From Reyranella sp. (GTDB lineage: Bacteria; Pseudomonadota; Alphaproteobacteria; Reyranellales; Reyranellaceae): DNA of 10,069 bases. A program made the position numbers and the translations under genes. Each line of letters begins with the position of its first letter. The first letter of the stretch is position 1. The notes below the pieces were generated by a model. The model searched no databases. It worked only from the letters and a program-made list of their open reading frames with translations, and was not told the DNA's origin. Below, piece after piece: positions 1 to 7,133 of the stretch. The stretch spans positions 1 to 10,069 of the forward strand of contig JAUXRT010000483.1 of assembly GCA_030681635.1 (NCBI GenBank). The letters run 5' to 3'.

Positions 1-581
1 ATGCCCGCATCGCCGTGCGCAAGCCAGAGGGGGGGCAGGAGCGGGCGGCGCGCTTTGCCATCAGGCCCTATCCGGTCGAGCTCGAAACGGAAGTGCAGCA
101 CAATGGCGAGAAGCTGCGTATCCGTCCGATCCGGCCCGACGACGAGCCGCTGATCCAGAGCTTCACGCGCGGCCTGTCGCGCGAGGACGTCCGCATGCGC
201 TTCTTCGGGCCGCTGCGCGAACTCAGCCATGAGATGGCCGCGCGCCTCACGCAGATCGACTACGACCGCGAGATGGCGTTCCTGCTGCTGGACGGTGACA
301 TGCTCCTGGGCGTGGGCCGCCTGGCCGCCGATCCCGGATTCGAGCAGGCGGAGTTCGCCCTCATCGTCGCCACGGATCGCCAGGGCCGCGGCTACGGCAA
401 GCTGCTGCTCACCCATGTGCTGCGCTACGCCAAGTCGCGCGGCGTGAAGCGGGTGATCGGACACGTGCTGCGCGAGAACGGCAAGATGCTCGACCTCGTC
501 AAAAGTCTCGGCTTCCGGCGCGAAGCCGGCCGCTCGGGCGAGCCCGATCTGCGGGTGGTTAAATCGCTTAGCGGTCTGTAA
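1..581 (+). CDS. C-terminal GNAT domain of a Pat-like acyl-CoA synthetase/N-acetyltransferase (5' partial)
   Basis: The reading frame is open through the left edge (codons before position 15 read ARIAV), so this is the tail of a larger protein and the GTG at 15 is not a real start. The segment RFAIRPYPVELE followed by IRPIRPDDEPL and the stretch LTQIDYDREMA is the typical junction between the ATP-grasp part and the C-terminal GNAT domain of Pat-type proteins (NDP-forming acyl-CoA synthetase fused to a lysine acetyltransferase). The acetyl-CoA pyrophosphate-binding loop reads QGRGYG (about nt 381-398), and an AEFALIV strand carries the Glu often proposed as general base in this family. In known members the acetyltransferase modifies and inactivates acyl-CoA synthetases such as Acs. 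Whether the synthetase half is intact lies outside the window. It ends in TAA at 579-581, 75 bases before the next gene on the same strand. Confidence 0.85.
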   Translation, partial: ARIAVRKPEGGQERAARFAIRPYPVELETEVQHNGEKLRIRPIRPDDEPLIQSFTRGLSREDVRMRFFGPLRELSHEMAARLTQIDYDREMAFLLLDGDMLLGVGRLAADPGFEQAEFALIVATDRQGRGYGKLLLTHVLRYAKSRGVKRVIGHVLRENGKMLDLVKSLGFRREAGRSGEPDLRVVKSLSGL

Positions 582-589
582 CGTATGTT

Positions 590-621
590 TTGACGACTGC
601 TCTGAACCAAGGCGAAATAAT
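590..621 (+). promoter_or_regulatory. Weak sigma70-like promoter candidate upstream of the deacetylase gene
   Basis: In the 75-base gap after the GNAT gene there is TTGACG at 590-595, a 5/6 match to the -35 consensus, and AATAAT at 616-621, a 5/6 match to the -10 consensus. The 20-base spacing is longer than the usual 16-18, so this is only a candidate. It would place a transcript start near 628, about 29 bases before the deacetylase ATG. The stretch is distinctly more AT-rich than its surroundings. Confidence 0.25.
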
Positions 622-656
622 GGCGACAGGGCAACGCGTTAGGGCGGAACGTTGAT

Positions 657-1799
657 ATGGCGTCGAGGAAGAACAGAAGCGGGAAGGCGAACAGAAGGAG
701 TCCGAAACCGCCTCCGTCCCGCCTGGAGCGCCTGCGGACTCCCTTTCGCGGCGTCGCGACGTGGATCGAAGCCCATCGCTGGCACTCGGTCGTGGTCGGT
801 CTTCTGCTGCTGTTCCTGGGCAGTCTTGTCGGTGGCTATTTCGGCGCCGGCTGGCTCGAATCGCTCGACCGTGAGCGGCTGGCGCGCGAGACGATCGAGG
901 AGATGAGACGCGGCACACAGGTCGAGCCCGAACCGAAATATGCCCGCATAGAAGATATTCCCGGCCTGCCTAAATACACGGAGGTCGAGCCGGGTAAGCC
1001 GCGGCCCACGCTCGAGGAGAAGCCGCGTCCGGCCGCCAAGCCGCCGCAGGCGGCCGCTGCCGCCACGACTTCAAGCGACCAGGCATGGCGGCGCAACGCG
1101 GTGCCGTTCCGCGATCTCAACAGCCGACCGCTGGTCGCCATCGTGATCGACGACGTCGGCCTCGACCGGCCACGCTCGAAACGCGCCTGGGAGTTGCCGG
1201 GCCCGCTCACCATGTCGTTCCTGCCCTACGCCAAGGACCTGCGCGAGCAGGCGCGGGCAGCGCGCGGCCGCGGCCACGAACTGATGCTGCACCTGCCGAT
1301 GGAGCCCACCGGACGCAACGATCCTGGACCGGGCGCGCTACTTGTCTCGATGAGCGACGCGGAAATCCGCCAGCGCACGGCGGCGGCGCTGGACAGCTTC
1401 GACGGCTTTGCCGGGGTCAACAATCACATGGGCAGCCGCTTCACGGCCTTCCGGCCGGGCATGGAGACAGCGCTGCGGCAGATGAAGCCACGCGGCCTGA
1501 TGTTCCTGGATTCACGGACGACCGCCCAATCCGTGGGCGACCAGACGGCGCAGGAGTTGGGCGTGCCCGCCATCGTGCGTCACGTCTTCCTCGACGACGA
1601 CGAATCGGTCGAGGCGGTGCGCCGCAAGCTCGCCGAGGCCGAGGCCGTTGCGCGCCGGCAGGGCTTCGTCGTGGCCATCGGCCATCCGCACGAGGCGACG
1701 CTGCAGGCGTTGGCTGAGTGGCTGCCGACGGTTCAAGGCAAAGGCTTCGCACTCGCGCCGGCGACTGCCGTGTTGCGCAAGCGCAACGGTTGGGATTGA
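657..1799 (+). CDS. Divergent polysaccharide deacetylase family protein (YibQ/DUF610 type), membrane-anchored
   Basis: The 380-residue protein has a basic, proline-containing N-terminus and one membrane segment at about residues 44-66. A Pro/Ala-rich linker follows (about 90-140), then a deacetylase-like domain from about 158. Family landmarks are IVIDDVG (162-168), LHLPMEP (211-217), NNHMGS (255-260), FLDSRTT (284-289 region) and GHPHE (342-346). The fold is that of NodB-type polysaccharide deacetylases, but the family is divergent and its substrate is not established; a role on peptidoglycan or another envelope glycan is usually assumed. The topology puts the domain in the periplasm. The ATG at 657 has a GCGGA-type ribosome site about 9 bases upstream. 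In many proteobacteria this family sits beside the murein hydrolase activator EnvC and the protease Ctp, but no such neighbour is visible here. Confidence 0.85.
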   Translation: MASRKNRSGKANRRSPKPPPSRLERLRTPFRGVATWIEAHRWHSVVVGLLLLFLGSLVGGYFGAGWLESLDRERLARETIEEMRRGTQVEPEPKYARIEDIPGLPKYTEVEPGKPRPTLEEKPRPAAKPPQAAAAATTSSDQAWRRNAVPFRDLNSRPLVAIVIDDVGLDRPRSKRAWELPGPLTMSFLPYAKDLREQARAARGRGHELMLHLPMEPTGRNDPGPGALLVSMSDAEIRQRTAAALDSFDGFAGVNNHMGSRFTAFRPGMETALRQMKPRGLMFLDSRTTAQSVGDQTAQELGVPAIVRHVFLDDDESVEAVRRKLAEAEAVARRQGFVVAIGHPHEATLQALAEWLPTVQGKGFALAPATAVLRKRNGWD

Positions 1800-1813
1800 G
1801 TTCCTTTCGGATT

Positions 1814-1901
1814 CCTCTCCCCCGTTAGGGGGAGAGGCTAGGTGAGGGGGCGAGAGGTGCTGTAACCCCCTCACCCAACCTCTCCCCTAACGGGGGAGAG
1901 G
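1814..1901. repeat. Large nested inverted repeat between the deacetylase and GGT-like genes
   Basis: The left arm (1814-1850) and right arm (1866-1901) are inverted copies that differ by one extra G and a 2-base mismatch, around a 15-base loop (1851-1865). Each arm is itself palindromic. In the left arm, CCTCTCCCCC (1814-1823) pairs perfectly with GGGGGAGAGG (1828-1837) around a 4-base loop. In the right arm, CCTCTCCCC (1879-1887) pairs with GGGGAGAGG (1893-1901). The RNA could form one long hairpin or a pair of hairpins on either strand. No T-run follows, so it is not a classic intrinsic terminator, though it may still attenuate transcription or protect the 3' end of the deacetylase mRNA. 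Similar CCTCTCCC/GGTGAGGG intergenic repeats are common in proteobacterial genomes, which suggests a dispersed family; copy number cannot be judged here. Confidence 0.85.
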
Positions 1902-1924
1902 AGAATGAAAGTTGGAGGAAGCCT

Positions 1925-3541
1925 ATGCGTTATCACAAGCAGGCGATGATCGTGGCCCCGCAGCCCGAACCGACCGAAGCAGGAGCCGACGTGCTGCGCG
2001 AGGGCGGCAACGCCGTCGATGCCGGCATCGCCTGCGCCCTGGTGCAGGGGGTGGTCGATCCGCTGATGTGCGGCATTGCGGGCTTCGGAAGCTGTGGCAT
2101 CTACATGCCGGGCAAGAAGTTCCACGGCTACATCGACGCCCATGCACCGGCACCGCTCGCGGCTCGGCCTGACATGTGGGCCAACCTGATCGAGAGCGAG
2201 GCGCGCGACGGTTACGGCTTCATCCTGCGCGGCCGTGTCAACGACATCGGCTACAAGTCGATCTGCGCCCCGGCCAATCTGAAAATGTACTACGAGGCGC
2301 ACAAGGAACACGGCAGCCTGCCGTGGTCGCGCATCGTCGAGCCCGCCATCCATTGGGCCGAGAACGGCTGGACGGTGCGGCCGCACGTTCACTACTGGTG
2401 GTCGGACGATGGTGCCTTCGGCCGCGCGCCCAATTTCGAGCGCACCGGCTTCACGCCCGCGGCCCGCGCGCTCTATTGCCGGCCTGATGGAACGCCCAAG
2501 CGGGTCGGCGACAAGGTCGTCAACCGCGACTACGGCCAGACGCTTCGCGCCATCGCCAAGGGTGGTGCCGATGCCTTCTATTCCGGCGAAATCGCGCAGG
2601 CGATCGCCGAGGACATGAAGAAGAACGAGGTGCTGCTGTCGATCGAGGACCTGAAGGCGTGGAAGCCGGCGCGCAACGCGCCGCTATGGGGCGACTATCG
2701 AGGCTACAAGGTGTCGTCCAACCAGCCGCCGGGCGGCGGCGTGATGCTGATCGAGATGCTGAACATCCTGGAGAATTTCGATCTCCGCGGGATGGAGCAT
2801 GGCTCGGCGGAATATCTGCGCGTCGTGTCGGAGGCGATGAAGCGCGCCACCATCGACAAGGACGCCCATGTCGGTGACCCGAAATTCGTGGATGTGCCGG
2901 TCGAGCGGCTGACCTCCAAGGCCTACGCCAAGGGGATGGCCGACGAGATCAAGCGCGGCGTGAAGGCCGAGGTCACGCGCTTCAATTCCGGCGCCGTCTC
3001 CAAGGACACCACGCACATCTCGGTCCTCGACAAGGACGGCAACTGTTTCACCATGACCCATTCGCTCGGCATGCCTTCGGGCGTCGTCACGCCGGGCCTG
3101 GGCTTCATGTACAACGGCTGCATGGGCGTATTCGACCCACGGCCGGGCCGGGCCGGCTCGATCGCGCCAGGCAAGGCGCGCTTCAGCTCGGTCGTCCCCT
3201 CGATCCTCTTCAAGGACGGCAAGCCGCACCTCATCATCGGAGCACCCGGCGCTACCCAGATCGCCATGGGCGTCTTGCATGTGATCCTGAATGCGCTCGA
3301 CTTCGACATGACCATGGTCGAGGCGGTGAGCGCGCCGCGCTTCTCGGCGACCTCCGACACGATCGACATTTCCAACCGCATCCAGGGCCGCGTCGAGCGC
3401 GAGTTGAAAGGGAAGGGCTATCCGGTGGCCCGCAGCCCCTACGGCTTCGGCTTCGCGGCGGTCCATGGCATCCGCATTCATGACGACGGCCTCGACGGCG
3501 GCGCCGATCCCGGCCACGACGGCGTGGTGATTGCGGTCTAA
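1925..3541 (+). CDS. Gamma-glutamyltranspeptidase-family Ntn hydrolase with atypical substrate pocket
   Basis: The 538-residue protein has the GGT fold. The N-terminal signature VLREGGNAVDAGIA (about 23-36) is present, as is the autoprocessing site before Thr362 in DTTHISVLDKDGN, where the precursor should be cut into large and small subunits with Thr362 as nucleophile. FSSVVPS matches the Ser-Ser pair of E. coli GGT (S462/S463). No signal peptide is seen, so it is probably cytoplasmic, unlike classical periplasmic GGTs. The RETAP-like motif carrying the carboxylate-binding Arg (R114 in E. coli) reads DAHAPAP here (His73). By hand alignment the amino-group ligands N411, Q430 and D433 correspond to Gly382, Cys399 and Val402. 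The enzyme is therefore probably an acylase or amidohydrolase on another substrate, not a glutathione hydrolase. ATG at 1925 has GGAGG at 1914-1918. Its TAA overlaps the convergent amidase stop. Confidence 0.88.
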   Translation: MRYHKQAMIVAPQPEPTEAGADVLREGGNAVDAGIACALVQGVVDPLMCGIAGFGSCGIYMPGKKFHGYIDAHAPAPLAARPDMWANLIESEARDGYGFILRGRVNDIGYKSICAPANLKMYYEAHKEHGSLPWSRIVEPAIHWAENGWTVRPHVHYWWSDDGAFGRAPNFERTGFTPAARALYCRPDGTPKRVGDKVVNRDYGQTLRAIAKGGADAFYSGEIAQAIAEDMKKNEVLLSIEDLKAWKPARNAPLWGDYRGYKVSSNQPPGGGVMLIEMLNILENFDLRGMEHGSAEYLRVVSEAMKRATIDKDAHVGDPKFVDVPVERLTSKAYAKGMADEIKRGVKAEVTRFNSGAVSKDTTHISVLDKDGNCFTMTHSLGMPSGVVTPGLGFMYNGCMGVFDPRPGRAGSIAPGKARFSSVVPSILFKDGKPHLIIGAPGATQIAMGVLHVILNALDFDMTMVEAVSAPRFSATSDTIDISNRIQGRVERELKGKGYPVARSPYGFGFAAVHGIRIHDDGLDGGADPGHDGVVIAV

Positions 3542-5184
3542 AGCTTCGGCGGACGGCGCATGTTGGACGCCTGCTCGAAGGCATAGGCCAGCCGCAGAAG
3601 CTTGGCCTCGCTCCAGGCTCGGCCGGCGAAGGTGACGCCGAGCGGATAGTCCGGTGTTTCCTTGGCGCCGACGCCGGAGATGAAACCACCCGGCACCTGC
3701 ACACTGGGGTATCCCGATTTGGCCGCGAGCGCCGAGCCGATCGCCCCGGGCAACATCACCGCATCGAGCTTGTGCCCAGTCATGTAGGCATCGAGCCCGC
3801 GCTCTTTGGCCGCCATCAAGTCCATTGCCCGCGCAGACCTGTACTCCAGCTCGGAAAGATCACCCTTGGTCGCCTGTGCAGCCAGGAACAGGTCCTGACC
3901 GTAGCGCAGGGCCTTGTCGGCATTGGCCGTGTTGAAGGCGATGACGTCGGCCAGCGTCTTGACCTTCGTGCCGGTCGCCCAGTGGCGCAGATAGAGATTG
4001 AGGTCGCGCTTGAGCTCGTAGATGAACACCAGCGACGCCGGGGCTGGCGTGCCCTTGTTGAGGCCGAGCGGGTTGCGATTGAGCACGGCCATCGTCGTGC
4101 CGGGTCCGCCGATCCAGGCGATCGCGGGAATGGCGGCACGTACGACCGTGGCGCCGAGGTCCTGCAGCACCTTGGCCGCTTGCGCCATCACATCCTTCGA
4201 GCGTTGAGGCAGCGTGCCGTAGAAGGGATCGTTCAGCGGATCGTCCGGATCGCTCGGCAGGCCGATGCGCGCGCCCTTCAAGCCATCCTTGTCGAGCCCC
4301 GCCGTATAGTCCTGCGGCCGCTGCAGGTGTTGCGTCGCCGGATCCTGCGGATCGCGTGCGGCGAGCACATTCAGCAGGATCGCGGCATCGCGCACGGTGC
4401 GGGTGAGCGGCCCCGCGGTGTCCTGGCTGTGTGAAATCGGGATGATGCCGCTGCGGCTGATCAACCCGACCGTCGGCTTGACGGTGACGACGCCGTTCTG
4501 GGTGGCGGGGCTGAGCAGCGAACCCGACGTCTCGGTGCCGATCGCCGCAGCGCACAGGCCGGCCGCGACCGCCACCGCCGAGCCGGCACTCGAGCCGCCG
4601 GGCTGCACCAGCGGGACGAGCTGATCGACCATCAAGGATGGCGAATAGGGATTCTTCACATAGCCGCCGAGCGAGCTGTAACCCGACGGCATGCCGACCG
4701 CGAGGATGTTGGCGAATTCGGTCAGGTTGGCCTTGCCGAGGATCACCGCGCCCGCGGCGCGCAGCCGTTTGACGACGGTCGCATCATCCTTGGCGTGCGC
4801 TGTCTCGAGCGCCAGGGAACCCGCGGTCGTGTGCTGCTTGTCGCCCGTCGCGATATTGTCCTTGATCAGGATCGGCACGCCGGCGAGCGGCTGCTTGGCC
4901 GAGGGTTTGATGTTGTCGAGGCGCCCGGCGATCGCCAGTGCCTCGGGATTGAGCTCGCGCACGGAATTGAGGGCTGGTCCGCCGCGGTCGTAGGCTTCTA
5001 TGCGCGCCAGATACGCCTGGGTGAGCGCCGTGGCTGTCGTCCTGCCCTCGGCCAGGGCCTGGATCACGTCGCTCATCGAGGCATTGTCGACGGCGAGCGC
5101 TGTTTGCGCCCGGGCGCCTGCTGCCGCAACGGCGCCGATGGCGACCGACGCCAAGGTGACATCACGACGGGTTGGCTTCTTCAT
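3538..5184 (-). CDS. Exported amidase-signature amidase, peptide-amidase-like
   Basis: The 548-residue protein starts with a twin-arginine-like signal (TRRDVTL, residues 5-11), an Ala-rich hydrophobic stretch and an ARA cleavage site after residue 26, so a periplasmic location is likely. The amidase-signature triad is complete: Lys108 in PILIKDN, cis-Ser198 in PGGSSAGS and nucleophile Ser222 in GTETSGS. The 24-residue spacing between the serines equals that of FAAH. The stretch GTETxGS...NGVVTVKPTVGLISRSGIIPIS resembles bacterial peptide amidase (Pam), which removes C-terminal amides; the actual substrate is unknown. About nine extra residues, LMVDQLVPLVQ region (184-194), precede the cis-Ser loop. 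ATG at 5184 has AGGAAG at 5192-5197, which overlaps the stop codon of the aldolase gene 10 bases upstream and suggests co-translation. Its TAG stop overlaps the stop of the convergent GGT-like gene. Confidence 0.9.
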   Translation of the reverse strand: MKKPTRRDVTLASVAIGAVAAAGARAQTALAVDNASMSDVIQALAEGRTTATALTQAYLARIEAYDRGGPALNSVRELNPEALAIAGRLDNIKPSAKQPLAGVPILIKDNIATGDKQHTTAGSLALETAHAKDDATVVKRLRAAGAVILGKANLTEFANILAVGMPSGYSSLGGYVKNPYSPSLMVDQLVPLVQPGGSSAGSAVAVAAGLCAAAIGTETSGSLLSPATQNGVVTVKPTVGLISRSGIIPISHSQDTAGPLTRTVRDAAILLNVLAARDPQDPATQHLQRPQDYTAGLDKDGLKGARIGLPSDPDDPLNDPFYGTLPQRSKDVMAQAAKVLQDLGATVVRAAIPAIAWIGGPGTTMAVLNRNPLGLNKGTPAPASLVFIYELKRDLNLYLRHWATGTKVKTLADVIAFNTANADKALRYGQDLFLAAQATKGDLSELEYRSARAMDLMAAKERGLDAYMTGHKLDAVMLPGAIGSALAAKSGYPSVQVPGGFISGVGAKETPDYPLGVTFAGRAWSEAKLLRLAYAFEQASNMRRPPKL

Positions 5185-5194
5185 CCTGGGCTTC

Positions 5195-6076
5195 CTAAAC
5201 TGGCATCGTCCGCTTTTGGTGGGCGCGTCCGACCGTGGCGGATTCCGGATTGTGGCCGGAGATCACGCGCACGCCCTCGTCGAGGCTGGCAGCGATCTTG
5301 TCGGGCGTGGCGCCTTCGAGGAAGGCGAGCTTGTTCTTTTTGCAGGCGGCGAAGACCTTGGCGCGGGCGGCTTCCATCATGGGCGGGTAGGGCCGGCGCT
5401 GCAGGGTCGTGTAGCCCAGCGACAGGCCGAGATCGCCTGGTCCCAGCTCGGCAAACCCCAATCCAGGCACCGCCAAGATTTCCTCGCAGTGAGCGACTCC
5501 CGGCAGGCTTTCGATCTTTACGCCGAGCAAAAGCTCGCCCTTCGGACTGAGCGGCCAGGGCTCGCAGCGCGCGAAATACTCTTGCTGGTCAATGCCCCAG
5601 ACGGGAGCGGCAGTTGGCTCCGAGCCACGGCCACGCGTGCCTGTTCCAATCTTGTCGATGCCTGCCTTGTGGTGCGGGAAGCGGCAGGCGCGCACGAACT
5701 CCCGGACAGCGTCGGCCGACTCGGCCTGGCAGAGCAGGATGCCATGGACACCGCGGGCCAGGATCTGGCGGAACTGCCAGGCGTTGAAGGTGACGTTCGG
5801 CCCGTCGATGCCGTTGACCGGCGCCTCGACGATCACCGTCGGCGTGCGGTGCCCCGAGTTGGTCGGCCCGCCATCGACCAGCCCGCGCATGTAGGCCTCG
5901 AGCCCGGTCATGTCGAAGGCGCCGTGCTCCATGCCGACGTTGATGTAGTCGGCCCATGTCTTGGCATCCTTGCGGCCTTGATCGTAGGTCAACACATGCC
6001 CGGTGTGCGGGCCGTCGTAGTAGATCGCCTGGTCGGCCTCCAGGAGTTCGATGGCCCGGTTGATACGGTTTGCCAC
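5195..6076 (-). CDS. HpcH/HpaI aldolase / citrate lyase family protein
   Basis: The start is GTG at 6076: GGAGGG lies 6 bases upstream on the minus strand, and the residues from MANRINRAI onward read as family protein. The open frame continues upstream to 6685 but there it is antisense to the Bug gene. The product has 293 residues. The metal-binding pair of class II pyruvate aldolases is present as Glu189 (KIES) and Asp215 (GPGDLG), with the same 26-residue spacing as E149/D175 of E. coli HpaI, and MEHG (49-52) matches the catalytic His region (H45). The Arg70 position of HpaI appears to be Glu84 (VIVEAPV), and the Asp before EH is not kept, so the reaction may differ from pyruvate aldol cleavage. 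It is the first gene of a probable operon with the amidase and diverges from the Bug gene. Confidence 0.85.
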   Translation of the reverse strand: MANRINRAIELLEADQAIYYDGPHTGHVLTYDQGRKDAKTWADYINVGMEHGAFDMTGLEAYMRGLVDGGPTNSGHRTPTVIVEAPVNGIDGPNVTFNAWQFRQILARGVHGILLCQAESADAVREFVRACRFPHHKAGIDKIGTGTRGRGSEPTAAPVWGIDQQEYFARCEPWPLSPKGELLLGVKIESLPGVAHCEEILAVPGLGFAELGPGDLGLSLGYTTLQRRPYPPMMEAARAKVFAACKKNKLAFLEGATPDKIAASLDEGVRVISGHNPESATVGRAHQKRTMPV

Positions 6077-6139
6077 GCGGTTCCCTCCGTTTGCGCGGAC
6101 CCAGCATAGCCCTAGAGTGACGGCAAAAGGGAGGAAAGC
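6077..6139. promoter_or_regulatory. Divergent promoter region between aldolase-amidase and Bug-GST operons
   Basis: These 63 bases must carry the start signals for both transcripts if each begins here. Both edges hold strong ribosome sites: CCTCC at 6084-6088 (GGAGG for the aldolase) and GGGAGG at 6129-6134 (for the Bug gene). They give the region an imperfect dyad (6081-6094 against 6123-6136, 11 of 14 matching). A weak + strand promoter could be TTGCGC (6091-6096) with TAGAGT (6113-6118) at 16-base spacing; on the minus strand TATGCT (6103-6108) is a possible -10 without a good -35. No regulator gene adjoins. Confidence 0.35.
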
Positions 6140-7114
6140 ATGACAGGGATTGGACGAAGGCAGGCGTTGGTCGCGGCAATGGGCCTCGCGGTATCGTCGC
6201 AGGCGATGGCGCAAGGCGCCTATCCCGACCGACCGATCCGTCTCATGGTGCCTGCCGGCGCCGGCGGGCCGACCGATGTGGTCGCGCGCATCCTGCAGAC
6301 CCCGCTCAGCGGCATCCTGGGCCAGCCGGTCGTGGTCGAGAACAAGGCCGGCGCCAGTGGCAACATCGGCACAGCCATGGTCGCCGATTCCAAGCCCGAC
6401 GGCTACACGATCCTGATGACGCCTTCGACCAGCGCCTTGACGCCGGCGCTCTACGGCAAGGCGTTGGGCTACGACCCGGTCAACGCCTTCACCGGCATTT
6501 CCTACGTGGCGAGCGTGCCGCTGATCGTCGTCGTGCCGATGGACGGCGCCAAGACATTGGCCGAGCTGATCGCGGCCCTGCGCAAGGACCCCGACAAATA
6601 TTCCTACGCCTCGTCGGGCAACGGCGGGATGATCCATCTCGCGGGCTATCTGCTGCTCGAGCGCGCCGGCGTGAAAGCGCTGCATGTGCCCTATCGCGGC
6701 TCAGCCCCCGGCATGATCGATACCATCGCCGGCCGGCATGCCTTCCAGATCGACACGCTGGGCTCCAGCAAGGGGTTCATCGACGGCGGCAAGCTGCGCG
6801 TGCTGGCGGTGGCCGCCGACAAGCGCCTGCCGCAGTTGCCCAACGTGCCGACGGTCGAGGAGGCGGCGGGCTTCAAATTCTCGCTCAACACCTGGTACGT
6901 GGCTCAGGCGCCGGCCGCGACGCCCCGTCCGATCGTCGACAAGCTCAATGCCGCCTTCAACCAGGCGCTGAGCAGCCCCGATGTGGTCAAGAGGATGGGC
7001 GAGCTCGCCATCGAGCCGATGCAATCGACGCCGGCGTCCGCGAAGAAATACTTCGACGACCAGATGGCGTTCTGGGATCCGATCGTGAAGGCATCGGGCG
7101 CCAAGCCGGAATAG
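6140..7114 (+). CDS. Bug/TctC-family periplasmic substrate-binding protein
   Basis: The 324-residue protein belongs to the tripartite tricarboxylate transporter receptor family. It has a signal peptide with an RR pair (GRRQALV, 5-11) and an AMA cleavage site after residue 24. The mature N-terminus YPDRPIRLMVPAGAGGPTD (28-46) is diagnostic for Bug proteins, followed by VVVENKAGASGNIG (64-77) and PDGYTIL (86-92). Such proteins bind small carboxylates, amino acids or related organic acids in a Venus-flytrap fold and deliver them to TctA/TctB membrane proteins. None of those partners are in the window, so this is an orphan receptor of the kind abundant in Bordetella, Bradyrhizobium and Reyranella. 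The ligand cannot be read from sequence by eye. ATG at 6140 has GGGAGG 5 bases upstream. The GST gene begins 19 bases after its TAG stop, probably in the same operon. Confidence 0.93.
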   Translation: MTGIGRRQALVAAMGLAVSSQAMAQGAYPDRPIRLMVPAGAGGPTDVVARILQTPLSGILGQPVVVENKAGASGNIGTAMVADSKPDGYTILMTPSTSALTPALYGKALGYDPVNAFTGISYVASVPLIVVVPMDGAKTLAELIAALRKDPDKYSYASSGNGGMIHLAGYLLLERAGVKALHVPYRGSAPGMIDTIAGRHAFQIDTLGSSKGFIDGGKLRVLAVAADKRLPQLPNVPTVEEAAGFKFSLNTWYVAQAPAATPRPIVDKLNAAFNQALSSPDVVKRMGELAIEPMQSTPASAKKYFDDQMAFWDPIVKASGAKPE

Positions 7115-7133
7115 CGACCAGTGGGAGAAAGCC

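Noticed and set aside
1814..1837. Perfect hairpin after the deacetylase gene as an intrinsic terminator
   Set aside because: No T-run follows the stem; it is better described as part of the nested inverted repeat.
2684..3517. 277-codon open frame on the minus strand opposite the GGT-like gene
   Set aside because: Arg/Ala/His-rich low-complexity translation with no recognisable motif; typical antisense opening in GC-rich DNA.
4795..6109. Long plus-strand open frames (4795-5550 and 5000-6109) opposite the amidase and aldolase
   Set aside because: Both run across two conserved minus-strand genes, have no ribosome site of note and no motif.
6081..6136. Imperfect dyad across the aldolase/Bug divergent region as an operator
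   Set aside because: The symmetry is mostly explained by two divergent GGAGG ribosome sites facing opposite ways, so it is not independent evidence of a regulator site.
6077..6685. Upstream extension of the aldolase reading frame on the minus strand to 6685
   Set aside because: The extension is antisense to the Bug gene, shows no family similarity, and the GTG at 6076 has a strong GGAGGG site with homologous protein starting there.
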